Assembly: GCA_002421005.1 (NCBI GenBank)
Contig: DIJC01000004.1
Location: 434,001 to 498,000, forward strand
DNA: 64,000 nt
Reading direction: 5' to 3'
Source: Enterobacteriaceae bacterium UBA5654
GTDB taxonomy: Bacteria > Pseudomonadota > Gammaproteobacteria > Enterobacterales > Enterobacteriaceae
Every line of letters starts with the position of its first letter. The stretch's first letter is position 1. The notes under the pieces were generated by a model that saw nothing but the letters and a program-made list of their open reading frames with translations, was not told the origin of the DNA and made no database searches. The position numbers and the translations under genes are program-made. Below, in pieces: positions 1 through 8,320 of the stretch.

Positions 1-71
1 GCGTGAAAATGCAGATGCGCGGTGTCGGTAATCACCCCATCGAGGTCAAAAATAACGGCCTGTAGTTTCAT
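1..71 (-). CDS. pgmB: beta-phosphoglucomutase, N-terminal fragment at window edge
   Basis: The reverse strand from 71 encodes MKLQAVIFDLDGVITDTAHL and runs off the left end of the window. The DxDG motif (VIFDLDGV) is the phosphate-transfer site of HAD-superfamily beta-phosphoglucomutases (E. coli YcjU/PgmB), which convert beta-glucose 1-phosphate to glucose 6-phosphate. Its ATG overlaps the stop of the kojibiose phosphorylase gene in an ATGA arrangement, so the two are translationally coupled. The pairing makes sense: the phosphorylase releases beta-glucose 1-phosphate, which this enzyme consumes. Only about 23 codons are visible. Confidence 0.9.
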   Translation of the reverse strand, partial: MKLQAVIFDLDGVITDTAHLHFH

Positions 72-2338
72 TTCCCCTCCGTGGGCGCGGTCCCATCTGT
101 GGATAAAATAAAGTCTTTCAGTAAGAAGTCCTGCGTGCCCGTTACGCGCAGCCGGTGTCCGTTCAAATAAAACACCGCGTCAGACGCGCTGTGAACGGTC
201 AACCGCTCCGGCGTCAGGGTGAATTGCAGCGCAACGCCCTGCCAGCTGAGCGGGAAAGCCATTTTTTGCCAGCCTGCGGGGAGGCGTGGCGCAATGTGCA
301 GTTCACCCTGGCGCAGCGTCAGCCCGGCGAATCCCTGAATGGCGCCCAGCCAGATCGCCCCGGTCGCCGCCGCGTGGATGCCATCGTCACAGCTGTGCGG
401 ATCGTCACCGAGATCGATTTCCGTGCCTTCACACCAGAAGCGGTATGCCTGCGCCAAATCGCCACAGCGCGCAGCGACAATACCGTGAATGGCTTTGCTC
501 AGGGAGGAGTCATGGATGGTGCGCGGTTCGTAGAACTGCAAATTGGCCAGACACTCGTCACGGGTGAAGCGATCCGCCAGCATGTAGTTCAGCATCACCA
601 CATCCGCCTGCTTGAGGATCTGCATTTCATTGACTTCAGCACGCGAATAGTCGAGCAGAATGGTTTGTTTGCCCGCCTGACGTTTGTACTTTTGCAGGTC
701 AATCGCAGGCTTGGCGAAGAAGGTGTCATCCTGCGCAATAACGCCGTCGCTATTGCTTTCCGGCAGCCACAGCCGCTGCAAAAAGTCTTCGGCGCGAACA
801 AAAAAGTCGGTTTCTGTCGGCGCGAAACGGCGGACAACGTGCAGCGCCTGAGCGACGTTTTCATGCGCCATATAGTTAGTAAAGGCGTTATTGTTGACGT
901 GTTCGGTGTATTCATCGGGGCCGATAACGTCATGAATTTCCAGCCGCCCGCCGACGTCTGTTGCCCGGTCGATCCAGAAGGTCGCCGTTTCTCGCAGCAG
1001 CTCGCAGCCTTCCTGCGCCATAAAACGCTCGTCGCCGGTGGCCTGCCAGTAAGCCACCACCGCCCAGGCGATGTCAGCGACCAGATGATGTTCTGCCAGC
1101 GCCGAGGCCACTTTTTGCCGCACCCCGGTGCGGATATTGATGGCGGCAAATTCCGGCGTTTCTTCGTCGCCGCTGCGTGCGCTTTCCCATGGAAACAACG
1201 CTCCCTGCCAGCCGTTGCGCCGCGCTTTTTCGCGCGCGCCAGGCAGATTATGCCAGCGGTAGCGTAAAAGCTGCCGCGCCGTCTCTGGGGCGGTGAAGAG
1301 ATGAAACGGCAGTAAAAAGACTTCCGTATCCCAGAAAACGTGGCCTTTGTAGCCTTCGCCGGTCAGCCCTTTGGCGGCGATGCTGGTGCGCTCGTCGTTT
1401 TTCGGGGTCATGATATGCAGATGGTAAAGCGCGAAATCCAGCGCTTCCTGATCGCGCGGATCGGAGGACGTCACCTGCACGCGGCTACGTTGCCAGAAAG
1501 TGTGCCACGCTGCGACCGATGCCTGAAACAGCGGCTCATACCCTTCCGCCACGCAGGACTCCAGCGCCCGCAAGCTCTGCTCGCTGAGGGTTTGCTGGCT
1601 CATCTCGCCAGCAGGCTCGTGGCTTATCCAGCAAAGTTTAGTCAGCGTCACGCTTTGCCCGGCGGCAACGCTCAGCGAACTGTTTTGCAGCAGGTGGCGA
1701 TTTTTGGCAGAAAAACAGCTTTGCGCTTCAGCGCTGAGGTGACAGTACGCAGAAATAGCGACGTTATCCTCGCCGTTCTGGGTGGTATAAATTCCCTGTA
1801 GATAGTGCTGGCCAAACACCCGGACCTGGGTTTCATCCAGATGCTGGCGTCCGCTGTTGGTTTGCGTCGCATCAATGCCGGTAACAAACGAGATGCTGGC
1901 GGAAGCATCCAGCGGCGTCAGCGTCAGCTGCATGGCAACCAGTTCGGGCTGAGCAAGAGACGCGAAGCGACGGCTTTCGATGCGAAAACGCGCCCCGTTC
2001 GCCGCCTGCCACACCACCGCGCGGCGCAGTTCACCGGTGGCAAAATCCAGTTCGCGCTGCCAGGTTTCCGTCTTTCCGCCGGTCAGTGAGAACGGCTCGC
2101 CGTTCAGGGCAATCTGTACGCCAATAATGTCCGGCAGATTTACCAGCTCGGTCGTTTCATCTTTCCCCGCCCGGTGGTACAGGCCCGCCAGATACATCCC
2201 GCGCGTCTGCATGGTGTAATCTTCTTCGTGCGTGGCGCGAATACCGAGATAGCCATTGCCTGAGGTCATTAACGACGCGTATTTATTCAGGCTGTGCACG
2301 CTAAAAGACGGTTCGATAAGCGTAGAGGCATTCATCAT
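68..2338 (-). CDS. ycjT: kojibiose phosphorylase, GH65 family
   Basis: Glycoside hydrolase family 65 phosphorylase of about 756 residues, close to the length of E. coli YcjT, which cleaves kojibiose (alpha-1,2-glucosyl-glucose) with phosphate to beta-glucose 1-phosphate and glucose. The family core is clear: the motif IGPDEYTEHVNNN holds the general-acid glutamate near residue 475, and the phosphate-binding region around DYSRAEVNEMQILKQADVVML and EPRTIHDSSLSKAIHG follows. It is cytoplasmic, with no signal peptide. I chose the ATG at 2338 because it overlaps the ycjS stop as ATGA; the next codon is also ATG (2335), and a longer reading from 2350 would lie wholly inside ycjS. The function is inferred from the close E. 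coli match. Confidence 0.93.
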   Translation of the reverse strand: MMNASTLIEPSFSVHSLNKYASLMTSGNGYLGIRATHEEDYTMQTRGMYLAGLYHRAGKDETTELVNLPDIIGVQIALNGEPFSLTGGKTETWQRELDFATGELRRAVVWQAANGARFRIESRRFASLAQPELVAMQLTLTPLDASASISFVTGIDATQTNSGRQHLDETQVRVFGQHYLQGIYTTQNGEDNVAISAYCHLSAEAQSCFSAKNRHLLQNSSLSVAAGQSVTLTKLCWISHEPAGEMSQQTLSEQSLRALESCVAEGYEPLFQASVAAWHTFWQRSRVQVTSSDPRDQEALDFALYHLHIMTPKNDERTSIAAKGLTGEGYKGHVFWDTEVFLLPFHLFTAPETARQLLRYRWHNLPGAREKARRNGWQGALFPWESARSGDEETPEFAAINIRTGVRQKVASALAEHHLVADIAWAVVAYWQATGDERFMAQEGCELLRETATFWIDRATDVGGRLEIHDVIGPDEYTEHVNNNAFTNYMAHENVAQALHVVRRFAPTETDFFVRAEDFLQRLWLPESNSDGVIAQDDTFFAKPAIDLQKYKRQAGKQTILLDYSRAEVNEMQILKQADVVMLNYMLADRFTRDECLANLQFYEPRTIHDSSLSKAIHGIVAARCGDLAQAYRFWCEGTEIDLGDDPHSCDDGIHAAATGAIWLGAIQGFAGLTLRQGELHIAPRLPAGWQKMAFPLSWQGVALQFTLTPERLTVHSASDAVFYLNGHRLRVTGTQDFLLKDFILSTDGTAPTEGK

Positions 2339-3390
2339 AATTCCACACATTTCCCTGTTTGCGCAGACTGGTACAGTGCAGCTACCAGCGTCTGAATAAT
2401 TCGTCCCTGTTCAGCGTCGGCAATCATCACCGGTTCGCCCTGCACGTGACGGATGAACGCCTCCATGCTGCGAATATGCCGCCGATCGTCTGCCTGATCA
2501 CGCTGCAACAACGTGTTTAACTCGCCGCCGTCATCGTTATAAATATGCAGCGGAAACAGCGTGGCGCCGGCATCCGTACCGCAGAACGATACGTTCATGA
2601 TTGACTGCTCCGGGATATTCAGCGCGAATGACGTTTCGAGGCGCAGAATACCGCCGTTATGAAATTCGACGGTGCCAAACAGCGCGTCTTCGACGGTGTA
2701 GACCGACGGGTCCCATTCACCAAACTGGCCGCTGTTTTTGCGGGTGCCGATTTTCTGAAAGCTGTGGGCCATGACCTTTTTCACCGCCGGAAAACCGAGT
2801 ACGTACATCGCCGCGTCCAGCATATGAATGCCGATATCGATCAGCGGACCGCCGCCCTGTAATTCTTTATTGGTAAAGACGCCCCAGCCGGGAACGCCGC
2901 AGCGCCGTAGCGCCCGCGCGGTAGTCACGTAAATGTCGCCCAGTTGCCCGTCCATCACCTGCTGGCGGAGTAACTGGCAATCTTCAGCAAAGCGGTGATG
3001 AAAATCGTAGGCCAGCACTTTGCCCGCCCGCCGGGCGGCCTGAAACATCTCTTCCGCCTGTTCCGGGGCCATGGCTGGCGGTTTTTCACACATCACATGG
3101 CAGCCCGCCGCCAGCGCCTGTAACACATGCTCATGGTGAAACCGGTTGGGCGAACAGATACTGACGATATCCGGGCGCACCTCGCGCAGCATGGCCTGCG
3201 GATCGTCCCATGCCTGCGCCTGTCCGTATTTTTCTGCCAGCGCCTGCGCCTGGGAAAGGCGGCTGTCTGCGACAGCCACCAGTTCCAGATCGTCGCGCGT
3301 GCAGTAGTACGAAGCATGAACTTTATCCGCGACCTGCCCGGCACCAATAATGGCGACGCGCAGCGCAGAAGGTGTCTTTGTACTCTTCAC
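2335..3390 (-). CDS. ycjS: D-glucoside 3-dehydrogenase, Gfo/Idh/MocA family
   Basis: NAD-dependent oxidoreductase of 351 residues, the length of E. coli YcjS. An N-terminal Rossmann motif (VAIIGAGQVADK) is followed by CEKPP near residue 100 and GGGPLIDIGIHMLDAAMY, which carries the catalytic Asp/His region of the GFO/IDH/MOCA family. In E. coli YcjS interconverts D-glucosides and 3-keto-D-glucosides, the last step of the YcjQ-YcjR-YcjS guloside-to-glucoside route. The start is a GTG at 3390 with GAGG six bases upstream; the ATG-initiated frame from 3483 overlaps ycjR by over 80 bases and adds residues absent from the family. It sits 10 bases after ycjR in the same operon. Confidence 0.92.
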   Translation of the reverse strand: MKSTKTPSALRVAIIGAGQVADKVHASYYCTRDDLELVAVADSRLSQAQALAEKYGQAQAWDDPQAMLREVRPDIVSICSPNRFHHEHVLQALAAGCHVMCEKPPAMAPEQAEEMFQAARRAGKVLAYDFHHRFAEDCQLLRQQVMDGQLGDIYVTTARALRRCGVPGWGVFTNKELQGGGPLIDIGIHMLDAAMYVLGFPAVKKVMAHSFQKIGTRKNSGQFGEWDPSVYTVEDALFGTVEFHNGGILRLETSFALNIPEQSIMNVSFCGTDAGATLFPLHIYNDDGGELNTLLQRDQADDRRHIRSMEAFIRHVQGEPVMIADAEQGRIIQTLVAALYQSAQTGKCVEL

Positions 3391-3400
3391 GTGCAACCTC

Positions 3401-4189
3401 TTAGCAGTCACGCAGCCAGGCAAGAGACTGACGGTATGCGGCAGCCGGATCTTCCGCCCGCACGCGTCCTTCATACACCACATAGCCCTGATAATTGTCG
3501 CTACGCAGCTGATCGAACAGCTGTTTGAAGTTCAGCGTGCCGGAGCCTGGCTGATAGCGATGGTTGTCGGCAATGTGCACGTGACCAAGCAAATCGCGGT
3601 TATCGTGCAGCGCTTTCGCCAGATCGTCTTCTTCGATGTTCATATGGTAGAAATCACCGATGATCTGCACATGGCGGAGATCGTTTTCCACGATATAGCG
3701 GCGGGCATCGGCGAGAGTGTTGATCATATGATCCTGGTAGCGATTCAGCGGCTCCAGGTACACCACCGTGCCGGTGCGCTCGGCGACTTTATCCAGTACC
3801 CGCAGCGAATCGCTGACCACTTTGCGGTCGCCGTCAAGGCTACGCGGAGAAACCATCGGCGGCAGACGAAACGTGAACATGCCCCACGCTGCCGGGACAA
3901 TAATGCCTTTGCCGCCGACTTCGCTTAGCGCTTCCAGAATGCGGGTGATCTGCTGCAAGCCGTTCTGACGACGCTCTTCGATAAAATCGCCGATCCAGCC
4001 ATCATAGCCGCCGCAGGCAGTGGTGACCGGCAGGCCAGTTTCTTTGATGGCCGCTTTCACCGCCTCAATGTTTTCGACCAGCAGTTTGCCGTCAATTTCA
4101 TAACCGTCGAAGCCCATTTCTTTGATATAGCGGAATTTCTCCAGAATATCGTTGGGGAAAAAAGCCTGATTCTGTGTACCGATTTTCAT
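3401..4189 (-). CDS. ycjR: 3-dehydro-D-guloside 4-epimerase
   Basis: TIM-barrel protein of the xylose isomerase-like AP endonuclease family 2 superfamily, 262 residues as in E. coli YcjR. The metal ligands known for YcjR are all at their expected positions: Glu146 (YLEPLNRY), Asp179 (IIGDFYHMN), His205 (GHVHIAD) and Glu240 (VVYEGR). It epimerises C4 of the 3-keto sugar made by YcjQ, so that the product can be reduced to a D-glucoside by YcjS. The gene lies between ycjQ and ycjS with short gaps of 17 and 10 bases, so it is part of the same transcript. Assignment is by recognised similarity plus conserved ligands. Confidence 0.93.
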   Translation of the reverse strand: MKIGTQNQAFFPNDILEKFRYIKEMGFDGYEIDGKLLVENIEAVKAAIKETGLPVTTACGGYDGWIGDFIEERRQNGLQQITRILEALSEVGGKGIIVPAAWGMFTFRLPPMVSPRSLDGDRKVVSDSLRVLDKVAERTGTVVYLEPLNRYQDHMINTLADARRYIVENDLRHVQIIGDFYHMNIEEDDLAKALHDNRDLLGHVHIADNHRYQPGSGTLNFKQLFDQLRSDNYQGYVVYEGRVRAEDPAAAYRQSLAWLRDC

Positions 4190-4206
4190 TTATGTTTTCC
4201 TTAACC

Positions 4207-5259
4207 TTAAAACGTTACGCCCATTTTGATGCTCAGATCTGGCTGGCGATCGACATACTTCATGTAGCTGTCGGCGCTGGTTTCAAACGACACAACCGGC
4301 TCAATCAGATCGTCACAATCCAGGTAGCCGTTCATCAGCAGTTCCCAGCAGGTTTCTTCAATACGTTTGCGGTTCCAGCGCGGATAATCCGGATTGGGTT
4401 CGCTACAGGCGCGGGCGAAAACGATTTTCGCGTTGTTAAAATGCGCTTCGCGACCGAGGTTAAAGCCTGCGCTGAATGGCTTGGCAAACGCCACGTAAGA
4501 GATGGTGCCGCCGTAGGCCAGCCCGCGCAGCGCTGACTGCAACGCATCCGGGTAGCCGCTGGTTTCAATGATCACGTCCGCACCCAGTTTGTCGGTGATC
4601 TTTTTAATCTCCATACCCACGTCGGTGCCGATGGGACTCATGCAGTAATCTGCCCCGTGACGACGAGCGATGTCACAGCGGTGTTCGATAGGATCGACGC
4701 CAATGACAATGGACGCGCCCGCTTTCTTCGCCAGCTGGATAGCGATCTGTCCGATGGCCCCCAGACCGATAACCACCACGAAGTCACCGACGCGCACGTT
4801 GGCATCGCGGACACCGCTCATCGCGAACTGCGCCGGGTCGTAGCACACGGCATTTTTCCACGACGCGCCTTCCGGCATTTTGCGTAATTTGTAGTTGTTG
4901 ACGGCGTTCACAATCACCGTCTCGGACAGCGGGCCATAGCAGCACACGCGATCGCCGAGGGCATAATCGGTGACGTTGTCACCTTTTTCGATGATTTCGC
5001 CCACCACCATATTACCGAGCTGGAATTTACCGAACTCAATACCCCGCGCCGCCCCTTCTTCACGCGGCATAAACATCTGCCATTCCGCGTTAAAATCTTC
5101 GTCGATAAACGGACTGGCTCCGCGAAAATCCACCACTTCGGTGCCGTGTTTCGGCGCGCCAAACATCACGCGGATTTTAACTTCGTGAGCCTCGACGGCC
5201 CGATCCTGGTACTCTACCAGCGCCGCAACGCGCGGCTCTGTTGCTACAAGCTTTTTCAT
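4207..5259 (-). CDS. ycjQ: D-guloside 3-dehydrogenase, zinc-type MDR family
   Basis: Medium-chain dehydrogenase of 350 residues matching E. coli YcjQ, which oxidises C3 of D-gulosides with NAD. The nucleotide-binding motif VVVIGLGAIGQIAIQLAKKAGAS lies near residue 170, followed by a conserved D-P pair (GVDPIEHR) expected to select NAD. The second of two in-frame ATGs (5259) is chosen because the AAGGA ribosome-binding sequence is about seven bases before it and only one base from the first (5265). It is 26 bases downstream of the permease gene ycjP, so uptake and the first oxidation step are co-transcribed. Confidence 0.92.
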   Translation of the reverse strand: MKKLVATEPRVAALVEYQDRAVEAHEVKIRVMFGAPKHGTEVVDFRGASPFIDEDFNAEWQMFMPREEGAARGIEFGKFQLGNMVVGEIIEKGDNVTDYALGDRVCCYGPLSETVIVNAVNNYKLRKMPEGASWKNAVCYDPAQFAMSGVRDANVRVGDFVVVIGLGAIGQIAIQLAKKAGASIVIGVDPIEHRCDIARRHGADYCMSPIGTDVGMEIKKITDKLGADVIIETSGYPDALQSALRGLAYGGTISYVAFAKPFSAGFNLGREAHFNNAKIVFARACSEPNPDYPRWNRKRIEETCWELLMNGYLDCDDLIEPVVSFETSADSYMKYVDRQPDLSIKMGVTF

Positions 5260-5285
5260 TTCCATATCCTTTTAAACTGGCCGCC

Positions 5286-6128
5286 TTAGCCCTTAACGCC
5301 ACCGGCGGTCAAACCACTTTTGATAAAACGTTCAGAAAGCGCATACATGATCACCACCGGCAATGCCGTAACCAGCGACGCCGCCATCATTCGGCCCCAG
5401 ATATAATCCGGGGTGCTGAACAGCGTGTTCAGACCGACCGGCAGGGTGAAATTGCTGGCGCTGGAGAGGAAGATCGAGGCAAACAGGTAATCGTTCCACG
5501 CCACCATAAAGCAGTAGACGAAGACCGATACCAGCCCGGAAATCGCCAGCGGGACGGTGATGCGAAAGATGATTTGCAACCGATTGAGGCCATCCATCAT
5601 CGCCGCTTCTTCGATCTCATCCGGGATGGTGTCGAAGTAGCTTTTCAGCATGAAGACCGCCGTCGGCAGCGTCTGGGTGACCATGGTAATAATCAGTGCC
5701 ATTTCGGTGTCGTAGATCCCAAGCGCGGTGATGATTTTGAACAGCGGCACCACCAGCAGAATGCCGGAGAACATATACACCGTGTAAAAGCTGGCGTTGA
5801 TGGTCATCCGGCCCTTAAAGCGCAGGCGGGACAAGGCATACGCGCCCAGCGTGCCGAGAAAGACCGCAATCACCGATGACGAAATCGACACCACCATGCT
5901 GTTGCGGAAATAATTCACAAACGGAAAAATCAGCGGGTTAAAAATGTCGATGTAATGTTCCAGCGTCCAGTGCTGCGGCAGCAGCGTCGGATGCAGGGAA
6001 ATGGCTTCTTTCGCCCCTTTAAACGAGGTCATTAGCATCACGAAAAACGGAAACAGCGTGATGATAAGAAACACCGCCAGTCCGACGTAAAAGCCAATAC
6101 GGGACAGGGTACGTTTATTTGTTGCCAT
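5286..6128 (-). CDS. ycjP: ABC sugar transporter permease, MalG type
   Basis: Inner-membrane permease of 280 residues with about six transmembrane segments and the cytoplasmic EAA loop (EEAAMMDGLNRLQIIFRITVPL, roughly residues 178-199) that docks to an ATPase. It pairs with YcjO to form the channel of a carbohydrate-type ABC importer. No ATPase gene lies inside the cluster visible here; in E. coli the ATPase ycjV follows pgmB, which would be outside the left edge. The start codon overlaps the end of ycjO by 14 bases, indicating coupled translation. Substrate is not proven; the adjacent guloside and kojibiose genes suggest a glucoside or disaccharide. Confidence 0.9.
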   Translation of the reverse strand: MATNKRTLSRIGFYVGLAVFLIITLFPFFVMLMTSFKGAKEAISLHPTLLPQHWTLEHYIDIFNPLIFPFVNYFRNSMVVSISSSVIAVFLGTLGAYALSRLRFKGRMTINASFYTVYMFSGILLVVPLFKIITALGIYDTEMALIITMVTQTLPTAVFMLKSYFDTIPDEIEEAAMMDGLNRLQIIFRITVPLAISGLVSVFVYCFMVAWNDYLFASIFLSSASNFTLPVGLNTLFSTPDYIWGRMMAASLVTALPVVIMYALSERFIKSGLTAGGVKG

Positions 6129-6996
6129 TGAGATTTACCCGCTTCCTGGTCAGTAAAATGACCGCAAAAATAATGACGAACAGCACGACTGAGATCGCCG
6201 CCGCTTTGCCCAAATCGTTAAAGGCGAACGCGGTTTTGTAGAGATACACCCCAAGAATGTCGACTTTGGTGGTGAGCAGATACACGTCCGCAAACATGTA
6301 GAACATCCAGATGGTACGCAGCGTCACCACCGTCGCCAGCACCGGCATAATGGCGGGCAGCGTCACGATCATAAAACGCTGCCAGGCGTTAGCCCCGTCC
6401 ATTTCCGCCGCTTCATACAGCGATTTATCCACGGTCTGCAATATCGCCAGAAAGGAAATAAAGGCATACGGGAAGTAACGCCAGATGGCGAACAGCACCA
6501 CCAGAAAGAAGCTGCTGCCGGGATTGTCGAACCACAGCGGAGCCTGATCGTAAATATGCAGCACGTCCACGCCGAGATAATTCACAATGCCGTAGCCGTT
6601 GTTGAACATATATTTCCACGCGAATACCAGCGATATCGACGGGGTCACGTAGGACAAAATGACCAGCGAGCGCGCGGTTTTACGCAGGCGGAACTCACGA
6701 TTGAAAAAGATCGCCACGCCCAGTCCCAGCGCGGTGCTGCCCAGTACTACCAGCGCGGTATACCAGACCGTCATCCACAGCGAGTGCCAGAAATTGGCAT
6801 CACCAAGAATGCGGATGTAGTTATCCAGTCCGACAAACGTCGAGCTGATGCGCGGGTTAAGCGGCAAGCGTAAGAAACTGATTTCTATATTAGATATCAT
6901 CGGCCAGGCGACCAGGCCACCCAGCAGCAGTAAGCTGGGGGCCAGTAGCATCATGGCAAAAGGCATATCCGAACGACCTGAAAACCACCCTTTCAT
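6115..6996 (-). CDS. ycjO: ABC sugar transporter permease, MalF type
   Basis: Inner-membrane permease of 293 residues, matching E. coli YcjO. Hydrophobic segments begin at MPFAMMLLAPSLLLLGGLVAW and end with AAAISVVLFVIIFAVILL; the EAA loop is YEAAEMDGANAWQRFMIVTLPAIMP. It forms the heterodimeric channel with YcjP. I chose the ATG at 6996, which gives the family length and has GGA seven bases upstream. An alternative ATG at 7017 overlaps the ycjN stop (TAATG) and would add seven residues; translational coupling there cannot be excluded. Confidence 0.88.
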   Translation of the reverse strand: MKGWFSGRSDMPFAMMLLAPSLLLLGGLVAWPMISNIEISFLRLPLNPRISSTFVGLDNYIRILGDANFWHSLWMTVWYTALVVLGSTALGLGVAIFFNREFRLRKTARSLVILSYVTPSISLVFAWKYMFNNGYGIVNYLGVDVLHIYDQAPLWFDNPGSSFFLVVLFAIWRYFPYAFISFLAILQTVDKSLYEAAEMDGANAWQRFMIVTLPAIMPVLATVVTLRTIWMFYMFADVYLLTTKVDILGVYLYKTAFAFNDLGKAAAISVVLFVIIFAVILLTRKRVNLNGNK

Positions 6997-7016
6997 ACAA
7001 CTTTCCATCCTGGTCA

Positions 7017-8309
7017 TTAACGTTGTTTCACCAGATCGTCCAGCCGGGCCTGACTCTCTTTAAGCGATTGCGGTAAATCGGTTTTACCGACGGTGACGTT
7101 GTGGACCAGCGAACTGATCACCCCGGAACCAGTGACGTCCCCCATGCGAGTGAAGTTTTTGTCCCCTACCGCGCCGAACACCTGCATATGCGGATACTGC
7201 GCGATGAGCTGCTCAGGCAAGCTGCCAAAGGCTTTGATCACGTCGTTTTCTTTCCACTGCGCGGTATCCACCACCGATTTGGTTGCCGGGAACGCCGCGC
7301 CCGGTGACATCATGACCCAGCCAGACGCGTTGTCGGCTTTTTCCATAAAGGAGACAAATTTCTCCGCCGCCGCCGTTTCTTCTTCGGACTGACCGTTGCT
7401 GATGGTCAGGGAAGTGATCGTGCCAAATACGGCCGCAGATTTTTCCGTTGGCACCATAAAGCCGAGCGTGGCCGGATCGCCTTCTTTAAACACCGCAGGC
7501 AGGATGTAGGTGGAGTAGATGGCCATCGGCGCAGAGCCGTTCATGAACGCATCTTTTATTTCCATAACGTCGTTAGAGCCGGGCATGGTGGTGACAGCCA
7601 GTTGGCGATACAGCTCCAGCGCCTGCTGCATGTCAGGCGTGTTAAGAGTGATCGCGCCGCTGGCGTCAAACACGTTGGCCTGATTTGAAAGCGCAAACTG
7701 GGAGAACGCCTGCTCGGTCATCACGCTTTCTGCCGTCGGCAGCGCGATACCGTATTTTTTCTGCGCCGGATTGCTTAACTTTTGTGCGGCATCCAGCAAC
7801 TGCTGCCAGTTATGCGGTTCTTCAATGCCCGCGTTTGCCAGGACGTCTTTTTTGTACCAGATGCCCTGAAGCCAGGCGCTGATCGGGACACCCGTCCATG
7901 CGGTGCCGTCTTCAGTGCGCACGATGCGCAGCACGCCGTCATAGAACTGGTCTTCCCCTACTGCCGCAATCACATTGCCAATCGCTTTACGGTCGATCAG
8001 TTGCTCTTTGTCCATGACTTTGGCGTAGTCGTGGCTGGTTTCGATCACTTCCGGCAAAGCGCCGGTGCGCGCCAGGGTAATTATTTTGGTGTTATAGGCG
8101 TCTTCTTCTACCGGCACTTGCTTAACGGTAATGCCAGGGTTTTCCTTTTCAAATTTCTCAATAAGCTGGGTAATAACCGCCTGGCGTTCCTGTTCGACAG
8201 AAGAATGCATAAATTCAATGGCGACATTGGCCTTTTCATCATCCTTGCAACCGGAAATCAGCGTGCAGGAAACCAGCGCTGCCAGCAGCGCTATTTTTGA
8301 TGTTTTCAT
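7017..8309 (-). CDS. ycjN: ABC transporter sugar-binding lipoprotein
   Basis: Extracytoplasmic solute-binding protein of family 1, 430 residues as in E. coli YcjN. A signal peptide ends in the lipobox LISGC with the lipidated cysteine at residue 21; the next residue is Lys then Asp, so outer- or inner-membrane retention cannot be read simply from position +2. The body has the typical family core (ITQLIEKFEKENPGITVKQVPV). It delivers sugar to the YcjOP permeases encoded immediately downstream, and follows the phosphorylase gene ycjM by 11 bases. The ligand is unknown from sequence. Confidence 0.9.
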   Translation of the reverse strand: MKTSKIALLAALVSCTLISGCKDDEKANVAIEFMHSSVEQERQAVITQLIEKFEKENPGITVKQVPVEEDAYNTKIITLARTGALPEVIETSHDYAKVMDKEQLIDRKAIGNVIAAVGEDQFYDGVLRIVRTEDGTAWTGVPISAWLQGIWYKKDVLANAGIEEPHNWQQLLDAAQKLSNPAQKKYGIALPTAESVMTEQAFSQFALSNQANVFDASGAITLNTPDMQQALELYRQLAVTTMPGSNDVMEIKDAFMNGSAPMAIYSTYILPAVFKEGDPATLGFMVPTEKSAAVFGTITSLTISNGQSEEETAAAEKFVSFMEKADNASGWVMMSPGAAFPATKSVVDTAQWKENDVIKAFGSLPEQLIAQYPHMQVFGAVGDKNFTRMGDVTGSGVISSLVHNVTVGKTDLPQSLKESQARLDDLVKQR

Positions 8310-8320
8310 AAGGTGTTCCT

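Noticed and set aside
155..1267. Open frame of 370 codons opposite ycjT
   Set aside because: It is antisense to a GH65 enzyme with intact catalytic motifs, and no sign of independent coding was seen.
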